Shown here: one piece after another, positions 1-9,926 of the stretch | Numbering within the stretch: the stretch's first letter is position 1 | Layout of the letters: each line of letters begins with the position of its first letter | Source of the DNA: Trichuris trichiura | Lineage: Eukaryota; Nematoda; Enoplea; Trichinellida; Trichuridae | Assembly (NCBI GenBank): GCA_037903355.1 | Contig: JBAJFE010000038.1 | Span: 1,550,001-1,614,000, forward strand | Direction of reading: 5' to 3' | Length of the DNA: 64,000 bases | Translations under genes and position numbers: made by a program | Notes under the pieces: generated by a model | Seen by the model: the letters and a program-made list of their open reading frames with translations, nothing else | Told to the model about the DNA's origin: nothing | The model's database searches: none

Positions 1-5
1 CTCAC

Positions 6-319
6 TTCATTTTATCAGACCAGTCGCGGTTCAGTGCAGCCAAAGCTGAACTATACTCCATCCTGATCAAGCTCTTGCCTACTTCCCAAATAGCAGTCAA
101 ATCGCTGGACTCCTTCTTTAAATGAGATGGCAAGCGACGCCACAGAAAAAGAGCAAGCTGTAATTCGTTTTGGCTAATGTACGCAGCCAAGAGCTCAGTA
201 TATTCCTCCTGTGAAAGAAACCCATGCAGCTCCTTCTCTTCTAAGAGTTCTACTCCACCCAGCATTGGTTCTTCTTCCATCGCGTTGCGAGAAACAATGC
301 TACAATCAAAAATACGCAC
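6..319 (-). CDS. COPS8: COP9 signalosome complex subunit 8 (CSN8), first coding exon, partial
   Basis: CSN8 is a small subunit of the COP9 signalosome, which removes NEDD8 from cullin ubiquitin ligases. The exon encodes about 105 residues. The part matching the family is the helical N-terminal repeat: YTELLAAYISQNELQLALFLW, then RRLPSHLKK and AIWEVGKSLIRMEY, aligning with the LLALYLLHND / YLWKRIP / IWSVGQ stretch of animal CSN8. Reading toward position 1, the exon ends at a GTGAG donor (positions 5-1), so the C-terminal half lies outside the window. Two in-frame start codons are possible, at 319 and at 280. The later one (Met-Glu-Glu-Glu) gives an N-terminus nearer the usual length, and an acceptor-like TATCACAG just upstream leaves room for an earlier exon. 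The next gene on the same strand starts at 1597. Identification rests on one exon, but the match spans it. Confidence 0.75.
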
Positions 320-591
320 TGCTGTGATATCTCTGTACAGTATTTACAGTAACCAAAAATAATAAATATTCCGCGGCAATCTTTGTCCATTATTCACTTT
401 CGCGCTCATGTTTGCGTAAGCTTAATTTTTTTTACGTTTTAATTAACAAAGTTCAAAACTCATCAAGTGTAGCATGCAAACGTGCGACAAACTATTAAAA
501 GCACAAAAGTACAACGTGAAAATGCCGTATAATGCGTTCCAACCAACAATTTCAATTAGCAATCCTTCAGCGAATCACAATACGTTCATAT

Positions 592-1597
592 TCACTCATT
601 TTTCCAAATTCGAACTACTACGTCTTCATTTGGCATCAAGTAGGCGTGAAACATACCATCCGTATTAAATGGGCACACTGCATTCCCATTACCATCTAAT
701 GCGATTAAGCCAGCGTGACAATCTGCCATTTCGACAAAAATCGCGTGCTCGCAAGCTTCTTTGAGCGACATTTTTGCGTATTCGACAAGGGCTGCAACAC
801 GGTAACAAATATTGCGCTGCAAGAAAAAATCACCATCTCCAGTGCCCGATACAGCCAATAACTTGTTGGCAAAATAACCAGCTCCGGGTACACACGTGTC
901 ACTCAGTCTGCCTGGCATTTTGCCAGTCGTACCTCCCGTAGAAGATGTACTAGCTAAATGACCCATCTTATCTAAAGTTACTGCACCTACTGTTCCTGTG
1001 GATCCACAAAAATGATTCTGAAAATATGGAAATCGGGTCTGATTAAGTTACTTATAAAAAGCTACTCACGCTGACGTCGTTCTGTAAACTATGGCCTTTT
1101 TTAAACGACTTTCCTGCTTTAAGAAAGGCGTTAAGGCTTTTGGAACGCGATTCCGTATAGAAATAATTCTCTTCACAGAATTCTAAACCTGCTTCCAGAG
1201 CAAACTGTTCCGCTCCTTGACCGCCTAGAATGCAGTGGTTCGTTTTTAGCAGGATAGCCTCGGCCAGACGGATTGGATTTTTAATCCGCTTTAGATTAGT
1301 GGCTCCTGCTGCACGACCAGTACTACCGCACATCAGACCAGCGTCTAATTCGAACGTTCCATCGCATGACATAACCGATCCTTTTCCAGCATTAAATAAT
1401 GGACAGTTTTCTAATAACAATGTTGACTGCACAGCAGCCTCCAAGCAACTGTCACCAGCTATAAGGCAGTTGAAGCCTGCTGTTAATGCATCGCGTAGTT
1501 CTTGTCTGTATTCAATTTCCAAATCTGCAGGAACGTCTTCTCTGCATATTATACCAGCGCCACCATGAACTGCAATCGCTACCTTATTTCCAAGCAT
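592..1597 (-). CDS. ASRGL1: Isoaspartyl peptidase / L-asparaginase (Ntn-hydrolase)
   Basis: A plant-type/human ASRGL1-type asparaginase that hydrolyses isoaspartyl peptides and L-asparagine. There are two exons, 1597-1070 and 1017-592, joined in phase 0 across a 52-bp intron (GTGAGT...TTTTCAG), giving 317 residues; human ASRGL1 is about 308. The N-terminus reads VAIAVHGGAGII, the family start. NAGKGSV and DAGLMCG form the alpha-chain pocket. The second exon begins just before STGTVGAVTLD, where the Thr after the Gly is the expected autocleavage site and nucleophile. It continues with GGTTGKMPGRLSDTCVPGAGYFA, the substrate loop, and GTGDGDFF. All key parts are present and there are no disruptions, so the gene looks functional. 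ATG at 1597 is the natural start, immediately before the conserved beta strand. Confidence 0.93.
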
Positions 1598-2525
1598 TTC
1601 AACCCGTTAAAACTAACAGCAATAAAAGGGTAGGCAGGAAGACTGCGATACTGTAAAAGAGCGTGAAGCGGTATGTTTAGTTTGTTCTGCTTCCGAAAGC
1701 AATAGTTGGTTCCCTTAAATTAGGGTGCAGATTGTATGCTCTCATGGGATATACGCGTAGTGTTCAAAGATCAAAAGCTGAAATACAATGAGGAATGGGG
1801 TGAATATTTCAAAAGCTAGCTGCACTCTTCTCCTCAATGTAATTAGAAGTTCGACGCGTATTGATAAACTGAACTCAACCTTGTTTTATGCTGTGTGTAA
1901 GCAAGTATGCGCTACTTCCTTCAACTAGTGGATTTTTGGAAACTGGACTCTGTTCAATAGAGTGATGTTTGGCAGGTTCATTTCCATTGTAAATAACAAG
2001 TGTACTTGCAGCCATACAGAGCTACTTTGCTGTGTATGGCCAAGTAGTTTACTGGCGAAAGCAAGGCATACGGAACGTACACGGTAACTAATACAAACCT
2101 CTTGATACGCAATGGCCTTGTCCCCATCGCTATTGTAGTACAGTGCGATTCTTTGAAACTAATATTTGTTAGCTTGGGGAAACTTGTTGTCTTTGTTATC
2201 AACATACTGATCATTAGTAACTGATGGCACACCGTATCACAGACCAAAAAAGAAAAAAAGTATAGCAAGATTTTGGGAAGCAGAATGTTTAGATACTCAG
2301 ATGGCAGACCTTCCTGTTAAATCCCAACGCACTCTTGAAGGTCCACTGTTTATCTTCGTTATCTAACCTACCTAACCTGTAACGTCAAATCCTACATTAC
2401 GCATTTTCTCAGCCGAAAAAGAGCGTTTTCCTCGTTTCTTTTAGACTTTGGCATGTCTTACTAGATGCCTGAGCAGCGTATGGCTCGATGAGTGCTATTC
2501 ATGGTCACACAGAAAAATAATAATA
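1598..2525. other. Intergenic, no gene seen
   Basis: I see no supported coding exon, RNA gene or inverted repeat here. It separates the peptidase gene from the first transposon relic. Confidence 0.5.
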
Positions 2526-3770
2526 TAGATGGCTTTCATTATCCGCAGCTAATTCGTCCCGGATTTTGAGCGCTACACCGCGTTATATAGGATACCCTAC
2601 GAAAAAGGCCAAACAGCTTGTATCCCAGCTATGTATTTTGTCCATGCTCCTTGAATTCCTTCCGGAACGGTTACCATACGTAGTGATCCTTCGGTGCTTA
2701 GTACTACGGAGTCTAGCTACGAGATAATGACATCAATGACACTGCGCTTATCCAATGGGGCCAGCCATCAAAATCCAGGCCGTTAGATACAGGAAAGGAC
2801 AAAAGGAAGATGCTTTTTCTTCAAACACCTGAAAATCACCTTGTTTTAATGAGCTAAGCGATGTAATGGCGCGCGGAATAAGTACGGAGCTGGGGAAGCG
2901 TAAAACACGCAGGCGCACTTAATCAGAAATACCGAACATCACGTAGAACACATACACATAGCGCAAAACGTCGACGGCAGAAACGTTTAGGGCATCATGA
3001 ATCAATTTACCCACTTTCTGTAGGTGGGCGCAGATCCCCTGGAGACCTGCCAGTCCTACGGTTTCTTGAACTACTTGGTTGCGAAACTTCTCGCCTTGAA
3101 ACGTTAGGCTCCGCAGCTACCAGAGCTTTAATTAAAAGCATTGCTATAGGGAGCTGTCTCTCCTTTTTCTTCGCTTCATCGAATAAGTCTTGTAGCGGCT
3201 TCAACGAAGCGTTATTCCTCGTATAACCATGATGGCACGTTCCATGGATGGATCGTAATCAGCAATCATATCCTTTGGGACCTGCGCTTGCCAGAAAATA
3301 CTGGCAAGCTTTTGCAGCATCCAATTAGAGGGTGTTTAGGCATCTTTATTTTCCATAACGCCGTCGCTGCCCGTAGGTGATTGCATCAGTTCCTCCAGTT
3401 CCTCGTTGGTGAATGGTTTTCCTCTATCCTCTGCGTGCTCCCTGATATCGTCTTCTATCATGTCAGAGAAACTCTCACCTCTCAAGTCCTTGGCAATATT
3501 TACTACGTCCATGACCTTCTCATTGATGGCACCTAAGTCTTCGCATTCACTGACAACGTCTCCCCACAAACGCTTCCAGCAACCACCGACTGTTCTAGGC
3601 TTTATCTCGCGTACGACAGTGTAAAAGACGACTTCACTATTGCAGGCCGAACAAACTCTGTTGTATAGAATTATCGGATAACGAACTGTAGGCGGACTGT
3701 AGTTATTTTGAGGCTTTTCTTGTTCTGCCTGACGTGGTGAAATAGTGAAACGAAACAGTCGCTCTGCCAA
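2526..3770 (-). pseudogene. Tigger/pogo-type transposase relic, copy 1 (C-terminal part)
   Basis: Minus-strand decayed DNA transposon. An open stretch at 3770-3336 contains GCWKRLWGDVV followed by EKVMDVVNIAKDLRGESFSD, DDIREHAEDRGKPFTNEEL and EELMQ. This is the C-terminal tail typical of Tigger/jerky-type DDE transposases (CWKKLWP...TNEEL). Further downstream on the minus strand a trace of the LASIFWQAQVPKD...YDPSME tail is seen in other frames. The 3' flank from about 2550 is closely similar to 9951-10780 in copy 2, so both derive from one element family. The coding part is frameshifted and the N-terminal DNA-binding and DDE region is not recognisable. The terminal repeat near 2526 is much degraded. 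Confidence 0.7.
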
Positions 3771-4654
3771 TCGACGAATGAGTGATTTATACGCAAACTT
3801 CAGAACGGCAGTACCTTGCCGGGAGCTCTTCTTCCACCCTATCAGGAATTTCCATACTAACAGTACCTTCAGAACATGCGCAGAAGTCCTGATGCAGAAT
3901 CACCAAATACTCACAGGGTGTAACAACGTCCTTATCAAAAGTCTTTGATTTTTCTCTCATTTCACGAAGACTTTGAAATCGGTAAAACTCTCTGCGTGCC
4001 CAGCCCCATTTAAATAACAAATGCATAAGCAACAGTCTCTGTCCTAATTTGACCGAGATCATCCTCTCAGAACAGTAGATCCATTTAACCGAACTTCAAG
4101 CACAGATCAGCCATGTATGAAATGCCGCGTCCAAATCTTTTAAAGTTCTCATACAGAAACGTCTTGCTCTTCTGAAAATTTCGTTACTCTTTCGAAAGAC
4201 TCTTGCCCGTCGACAGAAGACAGTTTTTCTCTCGATTTAATCTTCACACCACCTTCTGAATTATCTGTTATTAAAAGGCATACTTCAGATTCGGTTAATT
4301 GCCTTAACACAACCTGTAGCCAACTATTAAAGTGATGCCTGAGATGTTTCATCATAAAGCACAGTCTCTTGCTTGCGCAGTGCAGCCCTGGGACCTCTAG
4401 CACAATGTGCTTCAGGTAAGCAATGGGCCCACGATGACTGCCTGTCATTGGCGTGCTGCATCGGCTGCAAGCGATATTATATTTTTAAGGCATGTTCCAT
4501 TTTTTCCAAAAGCCTTTTCGGAACATAGAACTTCAACTGCCCATTTGTGTCAATCATCAACTGTTTGCTGAATAACAGCTCTTGTACCAAGTGTTTACCT
4601 ATCAAAAATGAGCTAATAATCAGCTGAACAGAACGTCACAACACTGAAACATTA
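3771..4654. other. Unassigned stretch between Tigger relic and gypsy relic
   Basis: Minus-strand open stretches at 4062-3787 (91 codons) and 4448-4149 (99 codons) have no recognisable domain. They could be decayed internal parts of the neighbouring Tigger copy or unrelated sequence. I cannot support a gene. Confidence 0.3.
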
Positions 4655-6600
4655 GCAGGCATGTGAAAGAAGCACCGGTTGAACAAGTAGAACGCTTGAA
4701 AGAAGCGTTGAATCGACTTCAGAAAGCCGGCCTCAGACTGAAACCGTCTAGATGCAAAATGATGAATACAGAAGTCCTATTCCTCAGACACGTTATCTCT
4801 TCAAAGGGCATTACCGCAGATCCCCATAGCGCTGCAGCGGAACGACAGAATCCATGACGCTGCACAAATGAACTACAGCGAAACCTTCTTAATCCGGACC
4901 CCCATAAACCAGACCCTTCTCTAATCCAGACTCGTGGAAGAGAACAGTAGAACGACTGTATACATTCAAGAAGATTGGGCTACCCGCGCGAAAAGGGCAG
5001 TCACTCTGCGGCAGCGACTATAAGGGAAGCAAACAACCAGCCAACGGTCCTTTTGGTAGGCGTTAGCATAGTTGCAAAGCAGCCACAGCTCTGCCGAGCT
5101 CAGATCACAACCAATAAGTTGACTGCACCAAGGCAGCTCGAGGCCTAGGTTTCTTTCCCCAAATAAACAGAAACGTGGATCATTGCACTGAAAAAATTGC
5201 ATTACCTGCTTTTCTGTGACTACTGTAAGCCTCTTCCTTAAATCAGATTTTTCAGTAATCGGATTACCCTCCGCCCGACGCGTCCGGATTAGGGGGCTTC
5301 GACTGTACGTAAATTTCGCAGTCTGTCTTCATATTGTTGAAAGCTCATAAGAAAACTGTGTTACCTTTACAGCTCTATTGCGTCATTTGTTGTGGAAAGA
5401 AAAAATTGGTTATGGGATTACGAGTGCCAGCAGACTTTCCAAGCAGCTGAGGCAACGCCATCTGTCAGCTCCAACTTTACGATTACCAGGTTTCGCCAAA
5501 CCTGGATGTCGACGCCAGCTGCGTAGGAATAGATGCAGTATTATCCTAGTGTTACAGGGACGGAGAGCATATTGTTGCAAAGGTGTAACAATATGCGTAG
5601 TCGAGCGTTAATGAACCGGAACGTTGCTACTGCGTAACTTGTCGTGAGTTATTCGCTTTCATATGGGTCTGCAAACACTTCCGACCATACCTGAATGGCG
5701 CTTGTTTCAGCGTTAAGACGGTCAGGAACGCTTTAACTTGAATGACGACTTTTCGCGAGCCAGATGCACAAACCGCCTGTTGGATTGAATGCTTAGCGAA
5801 ACTCGACATGGCAGTTAGCCATCGGCCCGGGAGACGTGTAATCAATGTCATAAGCGAACTGCCTCAGTCAGTTTCCGTCATTACAACAGGACAACGTGCG
5901 CATCGCATAAACAACGATGAAGTAAAGACATTATTGAAAGAATGGATCCGTCGCAACAGTTGGCCAAGCAACTGCCCTGAGGGTCCTAACTACGACTTTG
6001 GCATCCTCTGGAGCCAGAAAATGTTCTGCTATTGGAAAATGGGATTCCCTACCGCCGCTGACGTCCGTTACTATTACTTGTTGGACCCACTGACATGAGC
6101 CCGCAGGTATTGGAACAACTTCACGACAGCCTTGGTGGTGGCCATCTTAAGAACCGGCATATGCTAGTGAAAGTTTGTTCTGGGTTTTACTGGTAAGATG
6201 TAGCAAAAGATATTAAACTTTGGTGCAAGTCTTCTGACGCATGCGCACGAGGAAAAGGATATCGCTGTATCTGACTGCCTTTGCAACCACAGCAAGCTGA
6301 CTGTCCCTTTCAACGAGTTAGGATTGGTTTTCTCAGTCCACTTACCCTCTACCACAATCAGTAAAGTTTTTTGCTCACCATTTGTGATTTTTTCACAAAA
6401 TGGGCAGAGGCATTCGGTACAGACAACATAGGAGCAGCGAAGGTTGCGGAGCTTCTCGCTGGCAATTTTATCACACGTTTTGGACCACCGGAATCGGTAT
6501 ATTTAGTACCCTGAGAAGGAAAATTAGTCCTCAATGGGAGGATGCTTTAGTCATTAAGCCCAAGGTAACAGAATCCGTAAAATGTTTTCCAAAAAGGTAA
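4655..6600 (+). mobile_element. Ty3/gypsy LTR retrotransposon pol remnant
   Basis: Decayed plus-strand pol. At 4663-4856 the reading EALNRLQKAGLRLKPSRCK, then EVLFLRHVISSKGI, is the reverse transcriptase segment that follows the YxDD box in Ty3/gypsy elements. After an inserted MITE (4876-5305), 5380-5560 gives pieces of the RT-RNase H tether in alternating frames (WDYECQQTFQA, SAPTLRLPGFAKP). At 5742-5870, REPDAQTACWIECLAKLDMAVSHRPG is the end of RNase H. Around 6095-6150, VLEQLHDSLGGGHL is the integrase zinc-binding region. Around 6390-6490, FFTKWAEAF...VAELLAGNFITRFGPPESV is the integrase core. Several frameshifts and stops make it non-functional. No LTRs were recognised. Confidence 0.85.
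4876..5305. mobile_element. Tigger/pogo-type MITE nested in the gypsy remnant
   Basis: About 430 bp bounded by imperfect terminal inverted repeats: left CAGCGAAACCTTCTTAATCC and the complement of the right end, CAGTCGAAGCCCCCTAATCC. The CAG start and the CTAATCCGGAC core resemble Tigger termini. TA dinucleotides at 4874-4875 and 5306-5307 form the expected target duplication. It carries no transposase. It interrupts the gypsy pol between reverse transcriptase and the RNase H tether, so it inserted later than the retroelement. Confidence 0.75.
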
Positions 6601-6649
6601 CAGAATATGCTTATTGACTTCATCGCCGACTCAAGCAGTATACGCAATG

Positions 6650-6722
6650 AAGAATTAGAGTTTGAGAGGTTCAAATTTCGGAGTTCAGTCGCAGAGCACG
6701 CGCTCTACCACTGAACTAAAAT
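6650..6722 (-). pseudogene. tRNA-Ala-like pseudogene (minus partner of pair 1)
   Basis: The complement retains the D-arm box TTTAGTTCAGTGGTAGAGCG and a T-arm-like TTTGAACC. The anticodon arm is scrambled (CGTGCTCTGCGACTG). It lies divergently, about 147 bp upstream of the intact tRNA-Ala at 6870. Confidence 0.55.
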
Positions 6723-6869
6723 TGTTTCTTCGTAGACCTACTATGAAACAACTCAGGCCTGTTAAAAGACATCCTGTCTTTCGAAAGTTGTTTCTTCTGC
6801 AAATTGCGCATAAAAATATTTATGAACGTACTAGGGATATGTTAGAGTAGCTGAGTTAGCCACCCAGAT

Positions 6870-6941
6870 GGGGCTGTAGCTCAGTGGTAGAGCGTCCGCT
6901 TTGCATGCGGAAGGCCCGGGGTTCAAACCCCCGCAGCTCCA
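6870..6941 (+). tRNA. tRNA-Ala (anticodon TGC)
   Basis: A 72-nt cloverleaf. Acceptor GGGGCTG pairs with CAGCTCC, the discriminator is A, and the D arm is GCTCAGTGGTAGAGC. The anticodon stem is TCCGC/GCGGA with loop TTTGCAT, so the anticodon is TGC at 6902-6904. The T arm is CGGGG-TTCAAAC-CCCCG. The A box (TAGCTCAGTGG) and B box (GGTTCAAACCC) are canonical. The first TTTT downstream is about 14 nt away, at 6955. All stems pair, so it is probably functional. Confidence 0.93.
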
Positions 6942-7629
6942 TTATTACGCCCCATTTTCATGTTATTTACAAAGAATAGCGACAAAAAAAAGTCCAGGAA
7001 AAAAGTTACTACAACCTTATTTCATGACCTTCATAAATTGGCGCATCCGTCAGTTGTTCACCTTGACTAAGTTTTCCGTGTTATCTGTGAGTAAATGGAA
7101 TCAGCTAAGTACACCCATCATCCATATTTTTAAACAGATAAACTAATTCAGTCTTCGCTTCCGAGAAAATTGGCCCACTTAAACAGGTAGTTCTCGTATA
7201 AAACAAGAATTCGATCACTTGAAAATCCTGGAAAATCTCGTACTATATGAAATCGTGTTATGGGAGACACCTAAACCGTAGAGTAGCCACGATATGGTTC
7301 AAAGCGTCAGAAAGATTGTTAATTTGTAAACAAGAATGGAAAAAAATAGTAAATAAGCTGCGTTGAAAGAAGAATTATTCTGTATCTAAGCCATCTATTC
7401 AAGCACTATGCACGCGAAGGTATGGAACCAGCATCTGAATAACACGTTTTTATTTTTTCATGGCGATGATTTGTTAATTGGTTAACTTTTATGATAGAAC
7501 TCGTTAAAGCGGATAGAGTTGTAAGTATCTTTCAGGAGCTATATGCTTTCATTTTTAGTTTATGGAAAATGGTCCACTCAGTTCTAACATAAATTATTTT
7601 GCATTTGGAAAAGAACGGAGTTACATTGG

Positions 7630-8450
7630 GCAAACGTTTTTATGACACTAACTTTAGTTACAGACGAACTGAAGTCCTATTCATTAAATGTATTTGGCAG
7701 CGCTTTGTTGCCGCACGGCGCTTCTTCGTCACAGTGCAATAGAATTCCAGCTTCTTTTATTTCGAAAATGATCTTCTTTCATACAGCACTTGCTTATATG
7801 GATGGCTACAGGCCAGTTCAAATGGCTCTTTGTGGCTATTCTGTTGCATCTTGTATTATGATCAACGTCTTCGAACCAGTGTAACCGCTGTACAGTAGTT
7901 TCTGAAGTATCCGATAGTTTAGCTGTGGCCAGCCACCGCAGATGAGCTTTCTGATTTTCATCATCATTTGCTTCTTTTCTTTCTTCTACTTCCCCTGCAG
8001 GTCATTGGTGGTCAACCCATCTTGTTGACAATTCATAATGTCTCTAACATCCTCATATTCCATTTTTTCAAAGCATGCCCAGCTGAACGCAGCTTTCAAT
8101 AATTTCGCATAAAATAGAGGAGCAGTCTTTAAACTCGCAGATCATTTCTGGGATAAGCCTCTGTCAAACGTGATGTATTCATTGCTTCAATATGTCGCTT
8201 CCGGCTTCTATGATGTTGTTAAAGGGCATTTTAAAATTATAGCATCTGACATGAACCGTAAGTGTTTTTGCAGCTGTAGAACCACCGCTTCACCTGCACG
8301 AGACTGAAGAACATTCATGAGATTAGGATGTAGTTTGTGGTTTCTCTCAGCAGTTAAAAGCTCCAGAGAGAATAAGCCACACGTCGATGCTCTCCAGCCG
8401 GTAAAATCGCGTATGAACGAAAACAGATCATGTTGTGCGAGGAAGTGCTA
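7630..8450. repeat. Segmental duplication, copy 1
   Basis: Closely similar along its length to about 14720-15860. Shared landmarks include TTAGTTACAGACGAACTGA/TTAGTTACGGGCGAACTGA, the CCTGCAGGTCATTGGTGGTCAAC block, and AATTATAGCATCTGACATGAA/GATTATAGCTTCTGATATGAA. No protein is recognisable. It appears to be the spacer of the duplicated tRNA-Ala unit. The second copy carries a 259-bp foldback insertion. Confidence 0.75.
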
Positions 8451-8535
8451 TGATTTTGAAATCGCGTTATACTAGAATTATCTGTATGTGTTCTTCATAT
8501 CATTATTGTCATCATATGACATTACGATGTCACAG

Positions 8536-8607
8536 TGAAGTTGCAGGGCTCTGAACCGTGGATCTTTTGTGTGCAAAGCAGACGCTTTACCGCTGAGCTA
8601 CAGCCTA
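8536..8607 (-). pseudogene. tRNA-Ala-like pseudogene (minus partner of pair 2)
   Basis: The complement has GGCTGTAGCTCAGCGGTAAAGCGTCTGCTTTGCA... in short pieces: the D arm and a TGC anticodon are still visible. The anticodon stem 3' side and the T arm are mutated. It lies 84 bp upstream of, and divergent from, the intact tRNA at 8692. Confidence 0.7.
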
Positions 8608-8691
8608 ATTCATTTTTAAACTGATATAAACTATTTTGGCATAGTCATTCCAATAGTTATAAATAAAAATTAAGTAGAACAGCGCAGACAT

Positions 8692-8763
8692 GGGGCTGTA
8701 GCTCAGTGGTAGAGCGTCCGCTTCGCATGCGGAAGGCCCGGGGTTCAAACCCCCGCAGCTCCA
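8692..8763 (+). tRNA. tRNA-Ala (anticodon CGC)
   Basis: Identical to the 6870 copy except for the anticodon loop TTCGCAT, giving anticodon CGC at 8724-8726. Acceptor, D, anticodon and T stems all pair and both internal promoter boxes are canonical. The single change converts a TGC isoacceptor to one reading GCG codons. No TTTT run follows within 30 bp. Confidence 0.92.
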
Positions 8764-8999
8764 TTATGATATCGTGCTTTCAAAAGGCAAGGTGTATTTT
8801 AGCTGGTTCACGTGGCACTCGTGAACCAGAAAATAAACTATGAAATCGTGCTTTCGTGCCATTAATTGAGAGCAGTGATGAACGCAGTCCAGAAAATGAT
8901 TTCTGCAAGTTTCATTTCTTCACGAACTTAATCATCCAGTATTCACTCAGTTTGGCGTACCTTTCCACTCTGTCAGCAAATAAATGGAATCAGCTAAAT

Positions 9000-9726
9000 C
9001 AGGGGTGGGGAAACCTTTTGGTGCCGCGGGCCGTTTAGACGTTATATAAGACCGTTCGCTGGCCGTATAGCGTACTAAAACGAAAAACAGCCTGCTTTAT
9101 TTGCACGTATGTTTATTGAGTCACCCCTAATGGGATGCTTAGAACTGCTTTTCCCAGGTGAGGCAACTCTGAGATAAAAGGCAGAATTTTGACACAATTC
9201 TGCAACCCAGTTGTCAAGAACATAATCGCAACTACAGAGAACGGAATAACCTTTTTGTACTTCGAAGATGTAAAGGACAGGCGGCCGGCGCAAACCGAAG
9301 AGAACAATAGCAAGAGAAGGCGAGAACAATGCCAGTGACTACTGAGAGCAAAAAAAGCAGAAGTGCTCTAGCATGTTGGACAGTCGTTGTCTCGAACAAA
9401 GCAATGGTCCACGCTACTTAGGCGCGCACACACATTATAGTGGCGCCTACTGCTTGTTACCGAGGACTAACAATGTCGGTTTGTCGACAGACAGCTGTCA
9501 GCAACGCACTCTTCCGAGCCAGCCTGATGCTCCCTGCTTGTTGTGCAAGATTTATTTTCTTACTAGGATTCACATACAATATGTTTATCGCATTATGAAA
9601 AATAACTTCCCACAATCACATTTCACTGAATCTCGCATCCATGTGCGGTTCCCCGAACGCGTGGGCGGAAAATGGTCTCGCGGGCAGGATGGAATGGCAT
9701 CGCGGACCGGACGTTCCCCATCCCTG
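9000..9726. mobile_element. Non-autonomous hAT-type element
   Basis: The left end CAGGGGTGGGGAAACC and the right end GGACGTTCCCCATCCCTG are imperfect inverted repeats of the hAT (Charlie-like) type, with the subterminal GCGGGCC motif near the left end. The flanks AGCTAAAT (8992-8999) and AGCTACAT (9727-9734) make an 8-bp target duplication with one mismatch, as hAT predicts. A 138-codon plus-strand open stretch inside (9373-9789) runs past the right end and matches no transposase, so I treat it as chance. Confidence 0.8.
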
Positions 9727-9926
9727 AGCTACATGTTTCCATCCTCTGTATTTTTAATCCTATTAGTCACTTGTTTCTGCGAAACCTGATGCGCTTATCT
9801 CCAATTTCTTCCTGACTTTAAGCAAATTCATGTTGAGAGGTGCACTAATGCACTTACGTGCGTGAGTTATTGAGGCATTAGCAGGGCTGGCTTTCCAAAA
9901 AAGCAAAGAAAAATAAAAATGATATG

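Noticed and set aside
9373..9789. 138-codon plus-strand open stretch
   Set aside because: It starts inside the hAT element and crosses its right end and target duplication, with no domain resemblance.
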